DNA of 64,000 nt from Candidatus Babeliales bacterium (GTDB taxonomy: Bacteria; Babelota; Babeliae; Babelales; Vermiphilaceae), in the NCBI GenBank assembly GCA_035944115.1, contig DASZBJ010000012.1, positions 1 to 64,000 on the forward strand, in the 5' to 3' direction. Below are positions 43,868 to 51,909 of this stretch, one piece after another. A model generated the notes under the pieces. It worked only from the letters and a program-made list of their open reading frames with translations, made no database searches and was not told the origin of the DNA. The position numbers were made by a program, and so were the translations under genes. The first letter of the stretch is position 1. Each line of letters begins with the position of its first letter.

Positions 43868-46213
43868 ATGAATCGCACAGTACATATCTTATGCGCAATG
43901 CTCCTATCTCTGAGTACCCACACCAACCATTCCGCTGCAGAACTTGAGCAAAAAGAAGCTGCTGCTGAGATCGACCCCCTAACTCGCTCTTTACTGATTT
44001 TTTTGGATGATAGTGAACCCTATTATTATGATGCGTCAAATTCACAATATGACCATCATCTCCGCGCTGTAACACATAAATCGATGCAGGCAATCAACGA
44101 TGCAGCAAGCCCCATTCTTATCTCCGGATCACTGCTCTATAACTTATTCCGAAAACCCAAAGAATATGACAGGGATAAAGAACGCTTTGCACAGTTCTAT
44201 ACAACATTCAACGTTGCACATTGGATCATCAAAAAAATCGCCGCTCCATCTAATCAAATCACCAATCTTTATTGCATGATCCCCGCTGGGTACTTCGGGA
44301 TATCAGAAAAAAGCATTCAACAATTAACCGCTCGAAATCCTATCACCGATTTAGAATATGATTTAGGCTTAAAATGTGATCATATGGAAAACATTCCTGC
44401 ACTCAGCAACCAAGAGCTACGCGATTTTTTTACCACGCAATACTATACCTATACCAATGATAACTATAAAGATTTAAGCAGAAAAACAGGCGCTGGATTT
44501 ATACAAAATTGCGTTACAGATAAAGCATTATTTGTTTCTCAAGCAGATTACATCAAAGCCCACAAAGAGCCAACAAAATGGATTGTCTATTTAAATGGTC
44601 ATGGCGGATACGGTGAAACCATAGCACAACTTTCATTTAAAGAATTTGATACATTACTGAAATTTTTAGAAAAAGAAATTCTCACCATTTTCTTCGTCTA
44701 CATTTCATGTTATGCAGCTGGATTTAACGCAAAGCAGGTGTTTGGTGAGCTCATGGCAGAGGGGGGAGCTCAAACGCATACTTTTCCAATCGTAACGCAA
44801 GCACTCACCGATTCAGCGGTAACTACTCCTTTTGGCGCTTCACATTTCAATGGATTTATACAAACTTTATTGCGTGAACCGAGTAATTATCAAAAGGCGA
44901 TTGCATACATAATACCAACGCCAACGAGCATGAAACGATTAACCAGTATCCCACAAATCAGATTGCCTCATGTACCGGCATGGTTTCCTATTACAACAAT
45001 TAATAACGCAGTAGTATCTATCACGAAAATAGAAAGCGTAACCCGCAAAAATAGTTTAACCGTCGGTACAAAACCTCTCTTGCTATATACAGATCATGTG
45101 CCATTTTTGGTTAATTTTTCCTCGTATCAACCACTGCCAGTCATTTCTATGAGTCCCGGCATTGGAATACACATCATCGATAGGGCAATATTTCAAGATT
45201 ATACAGCCCTCAAGCAATTTTTTTTCAATATGCAACAAATCACCTATGGTCCTTCTAAAGCATTTTTGATAAAAACCATAACATTGGTCAATTCTGATAA
45301 GAAGCTCTCTGATATCATCATTGATTACAACATCTATAACAAACCTCCATTAATTTTCTTTACCGATGAAGGAAAGCAAAAAACTTATGAAAATGGCACT
45401 GATAAAGATCATACAAAAGACAATTATCTTGAATCGTATCAACTTATAATAAATGACTATATTCCGTTACAACAAAAAGACACCACGCAAAAAGTAGAGC
45501 AGTCCCTGGTCAAAAAGTTACGTAAGCAATATGCAACGCCGGAAAAATTACTCCATTTTTTAGAGCTAGTAAGCACAGGCAATATAGACGAAGTACGACG
45601 CATACTACCGCTGATAGTCGCTGTCGATTTTGCCCCCAACCAACAGACCGCTCTGATGATTGCCGCAGAAAAAGGATATAAAGAAATAGTAGAACTATTA
45701 TTGCTTGCCGGCGCTAGTGGCGATAAACGTAACATACAAGGCCTTAGTTCTGCAGACATTGCACGCGACGCACACCATGAAGATATAGCACTGCTCATTG
45801 AAAATAGAGATAACATCAAGCTACGTCAACTGCTTAAACTAAGACTGTTTCCTCATCTTGATTTTTCAGGCAGAAGAAACTTACGCTACATTTTCGAGCA
45901 GATCGAAAAAAAATCTTCTCCCGCGTTAGAACTCCTGAAAGACATTATTGCCCAGCTGATTGATAACCAGATAGAACGAGCGGCATATATGACCAAAAAC
46001 GCATTTGGTGGAAGCAGATATTGGGGAAAGGACTTTTCAGAGCAAGAGTTTGAGCAAAAACAATGGCAAGAATTATTAACACATCTCGTTAAGGATTCCG
46101 ACATTGCTGCTTTGTTAGAAAAATATACACGATCGATAGCGCTGAGAGATAGACCTGTAAAGAAAAAACAAAAAATATATGAGCCGAAAGTCCCGGCTGG
46201 GCTTATGCTATAA
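43868..46213 (+). CDS. Secreted clan CD-like peptidase candidate with ankyrin repeats, copy 5
   Basis: The 781-aa protein has a signal peptide (VHILCAMLLSLSTHTNHSAAE), His245 (YLNGHGGYG) and Cys281 (VYISCYAAGFN), spacing 36. Ankyrin units occupy about 560-645 (LELVSTGNIDEVRRIL, TALMIAAEKGYKEIVELLLLAGA, SADIARDAHHEDIALLI). The helical end follows, including GGSRYWGKDFSEQEFEQ, and the chain closes with YEPKVPAGLML. TTGGAGAAAAA precedes the start, 21 nt after copy 4. A strong terminator 47 nt past the stop ends the array. Confidence 0.83.
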   Translation: MNRTVHILCAMLLSLSTHTNHSAAELEQKEAAAEIDPLTRSLLIFLDDSEPYYYDASNSQYDHHLRAVTHKSMQAINDAASPILISGSLLYNLFRKPKEYDRDKERFAQFYTTFNVAHWIIKKIAAPSNQITNLYCMIPAGYFGISEKSIQQLTARNPITDLEYDLGLKCDHMENIPALSNQELRDFFTTQYYTYTNDNYKDLSRKTGAGFIQNCVTDKALFVSQADYIKAHKEPTKWIVYLNGHGGYGETIAQLSFKEFDTLLKFLEKEILTIFFVYISCYAAGFNAKQVFGELMAEGGAQTHTFPIVTQALTDSAVTTPFGASHFNGFIQTLLREPSNYQKAIAYIIPTPTSMKRLTSIPQIRLPHVPAWFPITTINNAVVSITKIESVTRKNSLTVGTKPLLLYTDHVPFLVNFSSYQPLPVISMSPGIGIHIIDRAIFQDYTALKQFFFNMQQITYGPSKAFLIKTITLVNSDKKLSDIIIDYNIYNKPPLIFFTDEGKQKTYENGTDKDHTKDNYLESYQLIINDYIPLQQKDTTQKVEQSLVKKLRKQYATPEKLLHFLELVSTGNIDEVRRILPLIVAVDFAPNQQTALMIAAEKGYKEIVELLLLAGASGDKRNIQGLSSADIARDAHHEDIALLIENRDNIKLRQLLKLRLFPHLDFSGRRNLRYIFEQIEKKSSPALELLKDIIAQLIDNQIERAAYMTKNAFGGSRYWGKDFSEQEFEQKQWQELLTHLVKDSDIAALLEKYTRSIALRDRPVKKKQKIYEPKVPAGLML

Positions 46214-46259
46214 CCTGAATGAAACATCTTGTGTAACATTAACCCCTGTAAAAACATAG

Positions 46260-46301
46260 AGGGCCGATCGTTGCAGTATATGCAATGAATCGGCCCTTTT
46301 A
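46260..46301 (+). terminator. Terminator of the five-gene array
   Basis: AGGGCCGAT pairs with ATCGGCCCT, enclosing a second inner stem (TTGCA / TGCAA), and TTTTAT follows. It lies 46 nt after copy 5 and no comparable hairpin is seen between copies 1 to 5. Confidence 0.88.
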
Positions 46302-46328
46302 TATGCTGTAAAATCAAATCAAAAAATA

Positions 46329-47204
46329 CTATTTGCGGCTCGCCTTAAACTCTTCATAAATAGCTCGTGCTAATTCATCAAACAAACGAATCATATTTGT
46401 TGTATTACTGTCCAATGCCTCGCCAGCACCATCAGTTGGAAAACGGTTTTGATCCAAAATACGTTGCGCTGCTTTAATGTGACGCAAAATGTAGGGACTA
46501 TTTGAAGCAACTAAGCAAGAGCCATCAGCAGGCGCTATTTGTGCAAAATATGCCAAGGTACCATCTACGCTTGGGCGAACCATTGTTCCATCTTCACGTT
46601 GCACCATTGGCGCATTAACCAACAAATGTGTAATATCTTTAAATGCTGGATGCTGTGCGCACACATACTGCATCATTTCTGCTTCTGTAGTAATATCAGT
46701 TGGCAGCCCTTCTTTTTCAAATTCTTGTAATGGTCGCTCTCCGCCCAACAACACAATTGTTTCAAAAGAAATGCCTTTTTTTCTCAACTCTGCCAAATAA
46801 TCGAGACGCATGATAATTCTCGCTTTCGTAGCGCCTACTAATAAAACATATTTATACATAGTTTTACTTGGATGCAGTTCATCAACCATGCCTAAAGCTC
46901 TAAAATTCTCCAAAAGAGCGCCTTTATTACTTTCTACTACACCATGCCATGCTTTTTCTGGCTGCAAATCCCACCAGTCACCAGTAATTAAAAAGTTCTT
47001 TTGAGCAAACTCATTCGCCTCTTCAATAGAAGCAATCGAAACTCCCAATTGCCCAAAAATCTCTTTCACATTCTTAACAGGCACTCCATTTTTATCAAAT
47101 AATGAATGCGTTGCAGTGGTCTTTGTTAATGATGGAAACCCAACAAATAAACATAGAATAGCTACTAATACAACAGGTAAGCCATAAGGCAATAGTTTTT
47201 TCAT
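46329..47204 (-). CDS. Protein of an unnamed family, DUF218-like, copy with signal peptide
   Basis: The start at 47204 has GAGGTGTTACTT upstream and gives a hydrophobic leader (GLPVVLVAILCLFVGF). The body is homologous to 33164-33952: SIASIEEANEFAQKNFL, YVLLVGATKARIIMRLDYLAEL, IVLLGGERPLQEFE, TEAEMMQYVCA, VNAPMVQREDGT, GTLAYFAQIAP and RILDQNRFPTDGAGEA. The pattern of LLGGERPL followed by TEAEMM, plus a Rossmann-like strand-helix order, recalls DUF218 proteins (SanA/ElyC act in envelope biology), a tentative link only. The two copies flank the peptidase array at nearly the same distance. Confidence 0.72.
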   Translation of the reverse strand: MKKLLPYGLPVVLVAILCLFVGFPSLTKTTATHSLFDKNGVPVKNVKEIFGQLGVSIASIEEANEFAQKNFLITGDWWDLQPEKAWHGVVESNKGALLENFRALGMVDELHPSKTMYKYVLLVGATKARIIMRLDYLAELRKKGISFETIVLLGGERPLQEFEKEGLPTDITTEAEMMQYVCAQHPAFKDITHLLVNAPMVQREDGTMVRPSVDGTLAYFAQIAPADGSCLVASNSPYILRHIKAAQRILDQNRFPTDGAGEALDSNTTNMIRLFDELARAIYEEFKASRK

Positions 47205-47390
47205 AAGTAACACCTCATAAATTAGGATTAAATTAGAGTATAAATTTTAGCAGAGATATACGGTTTTTTTAAGCTATAATTTCATTATATCCCTTTTTAA
47301 TCTGCTGTTACTTATGGTAACATACCCTATATCAGCTCAATTTTGAGCCCCCGATTTAAACTTAATAACGATTACCCTAAAAGGAAAAAT

Positions 47391-47774
47391 ATGTTGAAAG
47401 CAATTTCTCACGTAACTATGCTCGTTAACGATCAAGACGCAACGGTTAATTTTTATAAAAAACTCGGATTTATCATCCATACTGATGCAAACTTTGGCGA
47501 TATGCGTTGGTTAACGCTTTGCTTGGAAGAAAGAAGAGACTTTGAATTAGTAATCTTACAAGCAACAAGCGATGCTGAAAAAGCGTTGGTTGGTAAACAA
47601 GCGGGAAATCATCCTTTTATCACTCTTGAAAGCACCGACTGTTTTAAAGATTATGAAACATTACAAGCGCAAGAGATTGCAATTGTAGATAAGCCTGAAA
47701 AACAACCGTGGGGTACCGCAATGAGTATTAAAGATAACTCAGGCAATATCGTGTACATCTGTCAGCATGCATAA
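47391..47774 (+). CDS. VOC-superfamily (glyoxalase/bleomycin-resistance-like) protein
   Basis: The ATG at 47391 follows AAAAGGAAAAAT and opens the typical first half, LKAISHVTMLVNDQDATVNFYKKLGF, with the metal-ligand His in ISHVT. The second half has ALVGKQAGNHPFITLE and a final Glu/aromatic strand MSIKDNSGNIVYI. The 127-aa length fits single-domain VOC enzymes, whose reactions range from isomerisation to antibiotic binding. It overlaps the ung gene by 8 nt, so they are probably co-translated. Confidence 0.87.
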   Translation: MLKAISHVTMLVNDQDATVNFYKKLGFIIHTDANFGDMRWLTLCLEERRDFELVILQATSDAEKALVGKQAGNHPFITLESTDCFKDYETLQAQEIAIVDKPEKQPWGTAMSIKDNSGNIVYICQHA

Positions 47775-48483
47775 AAATATGACACCTCGACAACAACAAT
47801 TTTTCGCCGCAATTCCGACGTCATGGAAAAAGCCATTAGAGTACGTTTGTGAACGTCCTGAAATTGAAGACCTGGTGCGGTTTCTACAAGAGCGAGAAGC
47901 CGCTGGTGCAACGATATACCCACAAAAGCAGAATGTCTTTGCTGCATTACGAGCAACACCATTTGATACAGTAAGTGTGGTTATTGTAGGACAAGATCCA
48001 TATCATGGACCCGGGCAAGCGCACGGGCTCAGCTTTAGTGTCCCACCGGGCATTGCGCAACCACCATCGCTCCGTAATATCTTTAAAGAGCTGCATACTG
48101 ATATTGGCATGCCTATGCCGCGTAGCGGCACGTTAACAAACTGGGCAGATCAAGGTGTTTTATTACTTAACGCAATTTTAAGCGTAGAAGAAAATACTCC
48201 TGCAAGTCATGCAGGCAAAGGATGGGAATTTTTTACTGATGCAGTTATCACCGCACTTATTCAACGTGAACATCAAACGGTCTTCCTGCTGTGGGGTGCT
48301 TATGCACAAAAAAAGGTTGCTCATTTACAGCTACATATTGATCTCACGCGTCATTTGATTTTAAAAGCAGCACATCCTTCACCATTTTCTGTAACGGGCT
48401 TTTTAGGTTGCCGTCATTTTTCGCAAGCAAATAATTTTCTTAAGCAACATAATTTACCTGAAATTGATTGGACGATTAAATAA
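47767..48483 (+). CDS. ung: Uracil-DNA glycosylase, family 1
   Basis: Ung removes uracil from DNA as the first step of base-excision repair. The 238-aa protein has the water-activating loop VVIVGQDPYHGPGQAHG (catalytic Asp77 in GQDPYH), LLLNAILSVEE as the uracil-binding strand, and the DNA-intercalating loop AAHPSPFSVTGFLGC with the second catalytic His. Length and motifs are those of family 1. An ATG four codons downstream (47779) is an alternative start. Confidence 0.96.
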   Translation: MHKNMTPRQQQFFAAIPTSWKKPLEYVCERPEIEDLVRFLQEREAAGATIYPQKQNVFAALRATPFDTVSVVIVGQDPYHGPGQAHGLSFSVPPGIAQPPSLRNIFKELHTDIGMPMPRSGTLTNWADQGVLLLNAILSVEENTPASHAGKGWEFFTDAVITALIQREHQTVFLLWGAYAQKKVAHLQLHIDLTRHLILKAAHPSPFSVTGFLGCRHFSQANNFLKQHNLPEIDWTIK

Positions 48484-48495
48484 ATAGAGGTGACC

Positions 48496-49014
48496 ATGCA
48501 AAGGATTATTCTATTGTTACCAATTTTTTTTATAAGTTTTTTATCACACAATGTTGCATCGAGTGCCGAGCAAAATCAGCGTTTTGATGTTAAAACAATT
48601 AACAGAAACTTTCTTACCACTACCAAAAAAATAACCTACTATGATGGCGATCAGCAAATCGGATTTTTGTTTTATGAACACCTTCCTTTATCCTTATTTG
48701 TTTTGCACACCGGTTTTATTGAACACCAACATCGCAATCAAAGACACGGAACTGCATTACTTCAGTTTACTTGTAATGAGCTAAAACGCGCTGGTGCAAG
48801 AAAAATTATTATACAACCGGGACCATTTGAACAAAGAGACAACAAGCTCATTAACATCCCAGCTCATGAACGATCTGAAAAATTACAACGACTGGTTCAG
48901 GGATATCAGAGGGCTGGATTCTCACCTGCACCACGATACGTCTGCTGCTTAGCAAGATACTTGTATAAGATAATAGGAATCGATGAAGATGCAGATTATT
49001 TGATGATGCTTTAA
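48496..49014 (+). CDS. GNAT-like acetyltransferase with signal peptide
   Basis: I start at ATG 48496, six bases after the AGAGGTG ribosome site. The product of 172 residues opens with a signal peptide (IILLLPIFFISFLSHNVAS). The acetyl-CoA motif of GNAT enzymes is visible in HQHRNQRHGTALLQFTCNEL (Q..G.A/G pattern) and the following strand ARKIIIQP. Exported GNATs have no acetyl-CoA supply in the periplasm, so this may work in host cytosol or bind another ligand. It follows ung by 12 nt, an odd operon partner. Confidence 0.75.
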   Translation: MQRIILLLPIFFISFLSHNVASSAEQNQRFDVKTINRNFLTTTKKITYYDGDQQIGFLFYEHLPLSLFVLHTGFIEHQHRNQRHGTALLQFTCNELKRAGARKIIIQPGPFEQRDNKLINIPAHERSEKLQRLVQGYQRAGFSPAPRYVCCLARYLYKIIGIDEDADYLMML

Positions 49015-49060
49015 AACTATCTCAGGCCATGGTTACAATAAACTCTCGCCGCTTTCATGG

Positions 49061-50200
49061 TTATTCATAATCTTTTTTTAGGATATTCAATTGCTTTTTA
49101 AACTCTTGCAAGAATCCTGATAAGAGTCTGGATTTTTTAGGACACGAATTAATTATTTGTTCTATTGTGGTAGCAGAAAAATCATTAGGATTTCTATATC
49201 TCGTTGCTATGGTTAAGTGCAATGAATCCTCATCTTTAACGGCAAGCGTGTAATCAACTTCCTCCTTAGCTTTATTGACCAATATATTCAATGCCTTTTT
49301 AACTTTCGGCGCTTGTAATTTAGCAACAACTACTTCCTCAAAAGGAGAATAATCTTCTGAATATATAGAATCAAGTTGGGTAAATTCAATTGCGTGATTC
49401 TCTTTACTCAATTCGCTATTAGCTTCATCTATCCATGAATTCATAAAAGAGCTGAACCTCGTTTGCCCTGCTGCCCCATATTTTTCGCTAAACTTATCTT
49501 TGACCGCTGCTACTACATTGGAATTAATTAAGGTTATATGAGGATGCTCTTTATTAGGTTCTAAGCCACGATAGCCTTGCTTTTTTAATAACGTTGCAAA
49601 ATCACTTGCCCATAATTCCGTGAAAATACTATGTTCGCCTTTTTGCCCAATGTGCAAATAACATTTACCTTCATATAAAGAAAATTGTGCGGAGTGCTTC
49701 TTCAGCGCTGTATTTAGTAAAGCTATTGGTTTAGTAATATGGACCCTCCGCCAAGGCAAATATTTTCCTTGATGCGGATACATCATCATATTTTTTGCCT
49801 GCTCTCTTACGTTCACCACCATAAATGGATTTGTTTTATTCCTGCCTTTTTCAACTGCTGTATCTATATTTTCATCTATCACATTACTAAATTCAGCATT
49901 TATCTTATGCTTCTTTAGGGCAACAAGAGCTCCAATAATTTGACCCCAGCCATTGATAAAAAACTGTTCTGCTCCTTTACTATCTCCTAATTGCTCTAAA
50001 GACTTTTTAATGCCCAAATCATTTTTTCGTAACGCTTCTTGAAATGAGTATTCTGGAGTATAAGCATGAGGTCCGATATAGCAACTTGCATGTGCCAAAT
50101 CGGTTTCAACCTCTTTAGTTTTAGGGTCTGTTTCGATGCTGTAAACGACAGATGAAAATTGCATAATCAACGAAAAAAATATCACTTTTTTGATATTCAT
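49061..50200 (-). CDS. Secreted 2H-phosphoesterase-like protein
   Basis: From ATG 50200 the 379-aa product has a signal peptide (KKVIFFSLIMQFSSVVYS). Two H.T motifs, PHITLINSN (about residue 221) and LHLTIATRY (about 327), are spaced as in the 2H phosphoesterase superfamily (LigT, viral and eukaryotic 2',5'-phosphodiesterases), where two His-x-Thr/Ser pairs form the active site. The N-terminal 150 residues are of unknown fold. The linking of a signal peptide with 2H motifs suggests an extracellular or host target with a phosphodiester bond. The assignment rests on short motifs. Confidence 0.6.
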   Translation of the reverse strand: MNIKKVIFFSLIMQFSSVVYSIETDPKTKEVETDLAHASCYIGPHAYTPEYSFQEALRKNDLGIKKSLEQLGDSKGAEQFFINGWGQIIGALVALKKHKINAEFSNVIDENIDTAVEKGRNKTNPFMVVNVREQAKNMMMYPHQGKYLPWRRVHITKPIALLNTALKKHSAQFSLYEGKCYLHIGQKGEHSIFTELWASDFATLLKKQGYRGLEPNKEHPHITLINSNVVAAVKDKFSEKYGAAGQTRFSSFMNSWIDEANSELSKENHAIEFTQLDSIYSEDYSPFEEVVVAKLQAPKVKKALNILVNKAKEEVDYTLAVKDEDSLHLTIATRYRNPNDFSATTIEQIINSCPKKSRLLSGFLQEFKKQLNILKKDYE

Positions 50201-50224
50201 AATAATTCCAAAAGAATGCACTGT

Positions 50225-50319
50225 AATTTCAGTCCGCGATAAAATGTCGCGGACTCACTTCCCAAGATGTTTGTTAACACAATCAATTTCAGTCCGTGAC
50301 AAAATGTCACGATTTCACT
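50225..50319 (-). repeat. Two copies of a 35-nt hairpin repeat
   Basis: The unit aatttcagtccg.ga.aaaatgtc.cg begins at 50225 and again at 50285 (period 60). Copy 1 folds into AGTCCGCGA / TCGCGGACT (9 bp perfect); copy 2 has CGTGAC / GTCACG (6 bp). One base pair differs in both arms together (C-G in copy 1, T-A in copy 2), so the stem is preserved. They lie between the stop of the hemerythrin-like gene (50339) and the start of the 2H gene (50200) and may terminate or attenuate that transcript. Confidence 0.65.
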
Positions 50320-50338
50320 GTTTCCCTAATTAATGGCA

Positions 50339-50995
50339 TTAAATATTTAATTTCTTAATAAAGTACAGCTGTTGCTCAGGGGTCATGATTGTTTTAATGC
50401 CATTCCATGCCTCTGTGAACTTTACCGGCACTGCGTCCTTTATATCTATAAGAAAAGCTTCCCAATCGCTTGGATTCATTTGGGGAAATAGTTCTTGCAT
50501 CATCTGAATAAGATCTTGTGCCGTCATTATATTATACGTTGCTGCTTCAACTTTTTTTAATTCTTCGTCAGAATAGAGCCGCTGTAGTTCTGGTAAGATA
50601 ATCGTCTCTTCTTCGTGTAAATGTAGCAAATTGTCGCCGCTGAACTTTCTGAACCATAAATAAAATTGATAGCCAGCTTCTATCTTGTCTTCTTGCGTGC
50701 CCGCTTGATCAATTGTTGTAAGTAATGTTCGCAGAGATATTATTTGTTCGTCTAGATGTTCATGATCTTGCTCAATATGCTTATACACATCTGAATTTTT
50801 TTGTTTAAGGAGTACATGCAAAGAGGTGTCTTCATAGTGGGCATGTGCTTCAAGTAGCTCAATTAGCTCTTCAAAGGCCTGCTTAACTGTATTAAGTTCT
50901 TCGTCACTTCTGAAATCTGTTCTGGCTACCAATCTTTCTAATTCATCAAATCTGAAACTAACGTATTTATGCTCTCTATAAAATTTATAACGCAT
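50339..50995 (-). CDS. Hemerythrin-like HHE domain protein
   Basis: HHE proteins bind a di-iron centre and sense or store oxygen, NO or iron. The 218-aa product has the helical His/Glu pattern: AHAHYEDTSLHVLL, IEQDHEHLDEQI, FRKFSGDNLLHLHEEETIILPEL. The ligand set (His, His-Glu, His, His-Glu-Glu) looks complete in the first 150 residues; the rest is a C-terminal helical part. It lies 7 nt downstream of the HEPN gene in the same direction, so it may belong to the HEPN/MNT transcript, an unusual association. Confidence 0.82.
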   Translation of the reverse strand: MRYKFYREHKYVSFRFDELERLVARTDFRSDEELNTVKQAFEELIELLEAHAHYEDTSLHVLLKQKNSDVYKHIEQDHEHLDEQIISLRTLLTTIDQAGTQEDKIEAGYQFYLWFRKFSGDNLLHLHEEETIILPELQRLYSDEELKKVEAATYNIMTAQDLIQMMQELFPQMNPSDWEAFLIDIKDAVPVKFTEAWNGIKTIMTPEQQLYFIKKLNI

Positions 50996-51002
50996 AATTT
51001 TC

Positions 51003-51422
51003 CTAATTTATCTTAATTCTATCGATTATTGATTTCATAACAGTGGAATAAGCAGGAATATGGTTTTGAATCTTTATAGCAAGCTCTTCATTGTATGAGT
51101 GCGAGGTGAGGTTACGATCTGCAAGAGCTTTGGTTAGTATCGTATGTTCTTCAGGAGTAATTATACCATTGAGAGCTTTTTTTAAAATTTCTCTTGGCGT
51201 TGTTGATTCCATTGAGACTTTTTGTATTTCTTCTAAATATAATTTTATGAATTTCCAAAAAGTATCTATACAATATTCAAATCGTTGAATCAAGCCATCG
51301 CGCATCATGAAGTATTCTTCTTGATGTTCTTTCTGTTGATGTTCTTTAAAAGTATGAAGGCCATTATGTAATGATAACAATGCTTTTTGTAATGCTTTAT
51401 AACGAAGCGTTATTATTTCCAT
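51003..51422 (-). CDS. HEPN-family protein, partner of an MNT nucleotidyltransferase
   Basis: The 139-aa helical protein belongs to the HI0074-type/HEPN group (PF08780): RYKALQKALLSLHNGLHTF, MRDGLIQRFEYCIDTFWKF and, near the C-terminus, ADRNLTSHSYNE, which carries the R....H motif of RNA-cleaving HEPN toxins (RNLTSH). Its 5' end overlaps the MNT gene by 10 nt, the usual order MNT-HEPN. In such type VII modules the MNT enzyme adds AMP to the HEPN toxin. Confidence 0.87.
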   Translation of the reverse strand: MEIITLRYKALQKALLSLHNGLHTFKEHQQKEHQEEYFMMRDGLIQRFEYCIDTFWKFIKLYLEEIQKVSMESTTPREILKKALNGIITPEEHTILTKALADRNLTSHSYNEELAIKIQNHIPAYSTVMKSIIDRIKIN

Positions 51423-51718
51423 ACCACTTTCTCCCGTAAAATTTCATTGCGCATAATATCGGTCATCCAGTGCAAATCAACAACATCAATCGTATACATT
51501 ATATTGCTTTCTCTCAGCATACTTTTAATTTCATCTACATCTTCTGCTGGTAATCTTTTGCCACCATCAAGAGCAATATCAATATCCGCTGTTGGGCTAT
51601 TTGTTCCTCGAGCACGTGATCCGAACAGATATATTTTCACATCAGGCATCAGCGCTGATATTACCGCGATAATTTTATGTTTTGTTTTTACATCGATTAT
51701 TTGCATTGGATGTTGCAT
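51413..51718 (-). CDS. MNT-type minimal nucleotidyltransferase (antitoxin)
   Basis: I start at ATG 51718 with AAGGTGTGCT upstream. The 101-aa product shows the catalytic motif IYLFGSRARGTNSPTADIDIAL (GSRARG...D.D), with a third Asp expected in VDVVDLHW (about residue 83). Minimal nucleotidyltransferases transfer AMP from ATP; with a HEPN partner they act as antitoxin. It is the first gene of the minus-strand cluster MNT-HEPN-hemerythrin. Confidence 0.88.
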   Translation of the reverse strand: MQHPMQIIDVKTKHKIIAVISALMPDVKIYLFGSRARGTNSPTADIDIALDGGKRLPAEDVDEIKSMLRESNIMYTIDVVDLHWMTDIMRNEILREKVVWK

Positions 51719-51842
51719 AGCACACCTTATTGTCAATGGAGTTTTGTGATAGGTATCATTGTAAAGAATTTAGTGAAGATGGCAATGAAGGTGCTAGCAG
51801 GCGGCTACGTACTTAATAAAATCGTGCTCTACGCGCACAGTC

Positions 51843-51872
51843 TTGACAGCATGTAAGTTGAATAACTACGCT
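51843..51872 (+). promoter_or_regulatory. Candidate promoter for the anchored protein at 51910
   Basis: A perfect TTGACA is followed, after 18 nt, by TACGCT, a weak -10. It lies 38 nt upstream of the ATG at 51910 and is the best hexamer in this divergent spacer. Confidence 0.35.
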
Positions 51873-51909
51873 ATGTCCATGTTTGAAAAAGTACAAAAAA
51901 GGAAAAGCC

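Noticed and set aside
50225-50319. Start of a CRISPR-like array from the repeated hairpin
   Set aside because: Only two units are present, and both form hairpins at a transcript end, so terminator or attenuator repeats are more likely.
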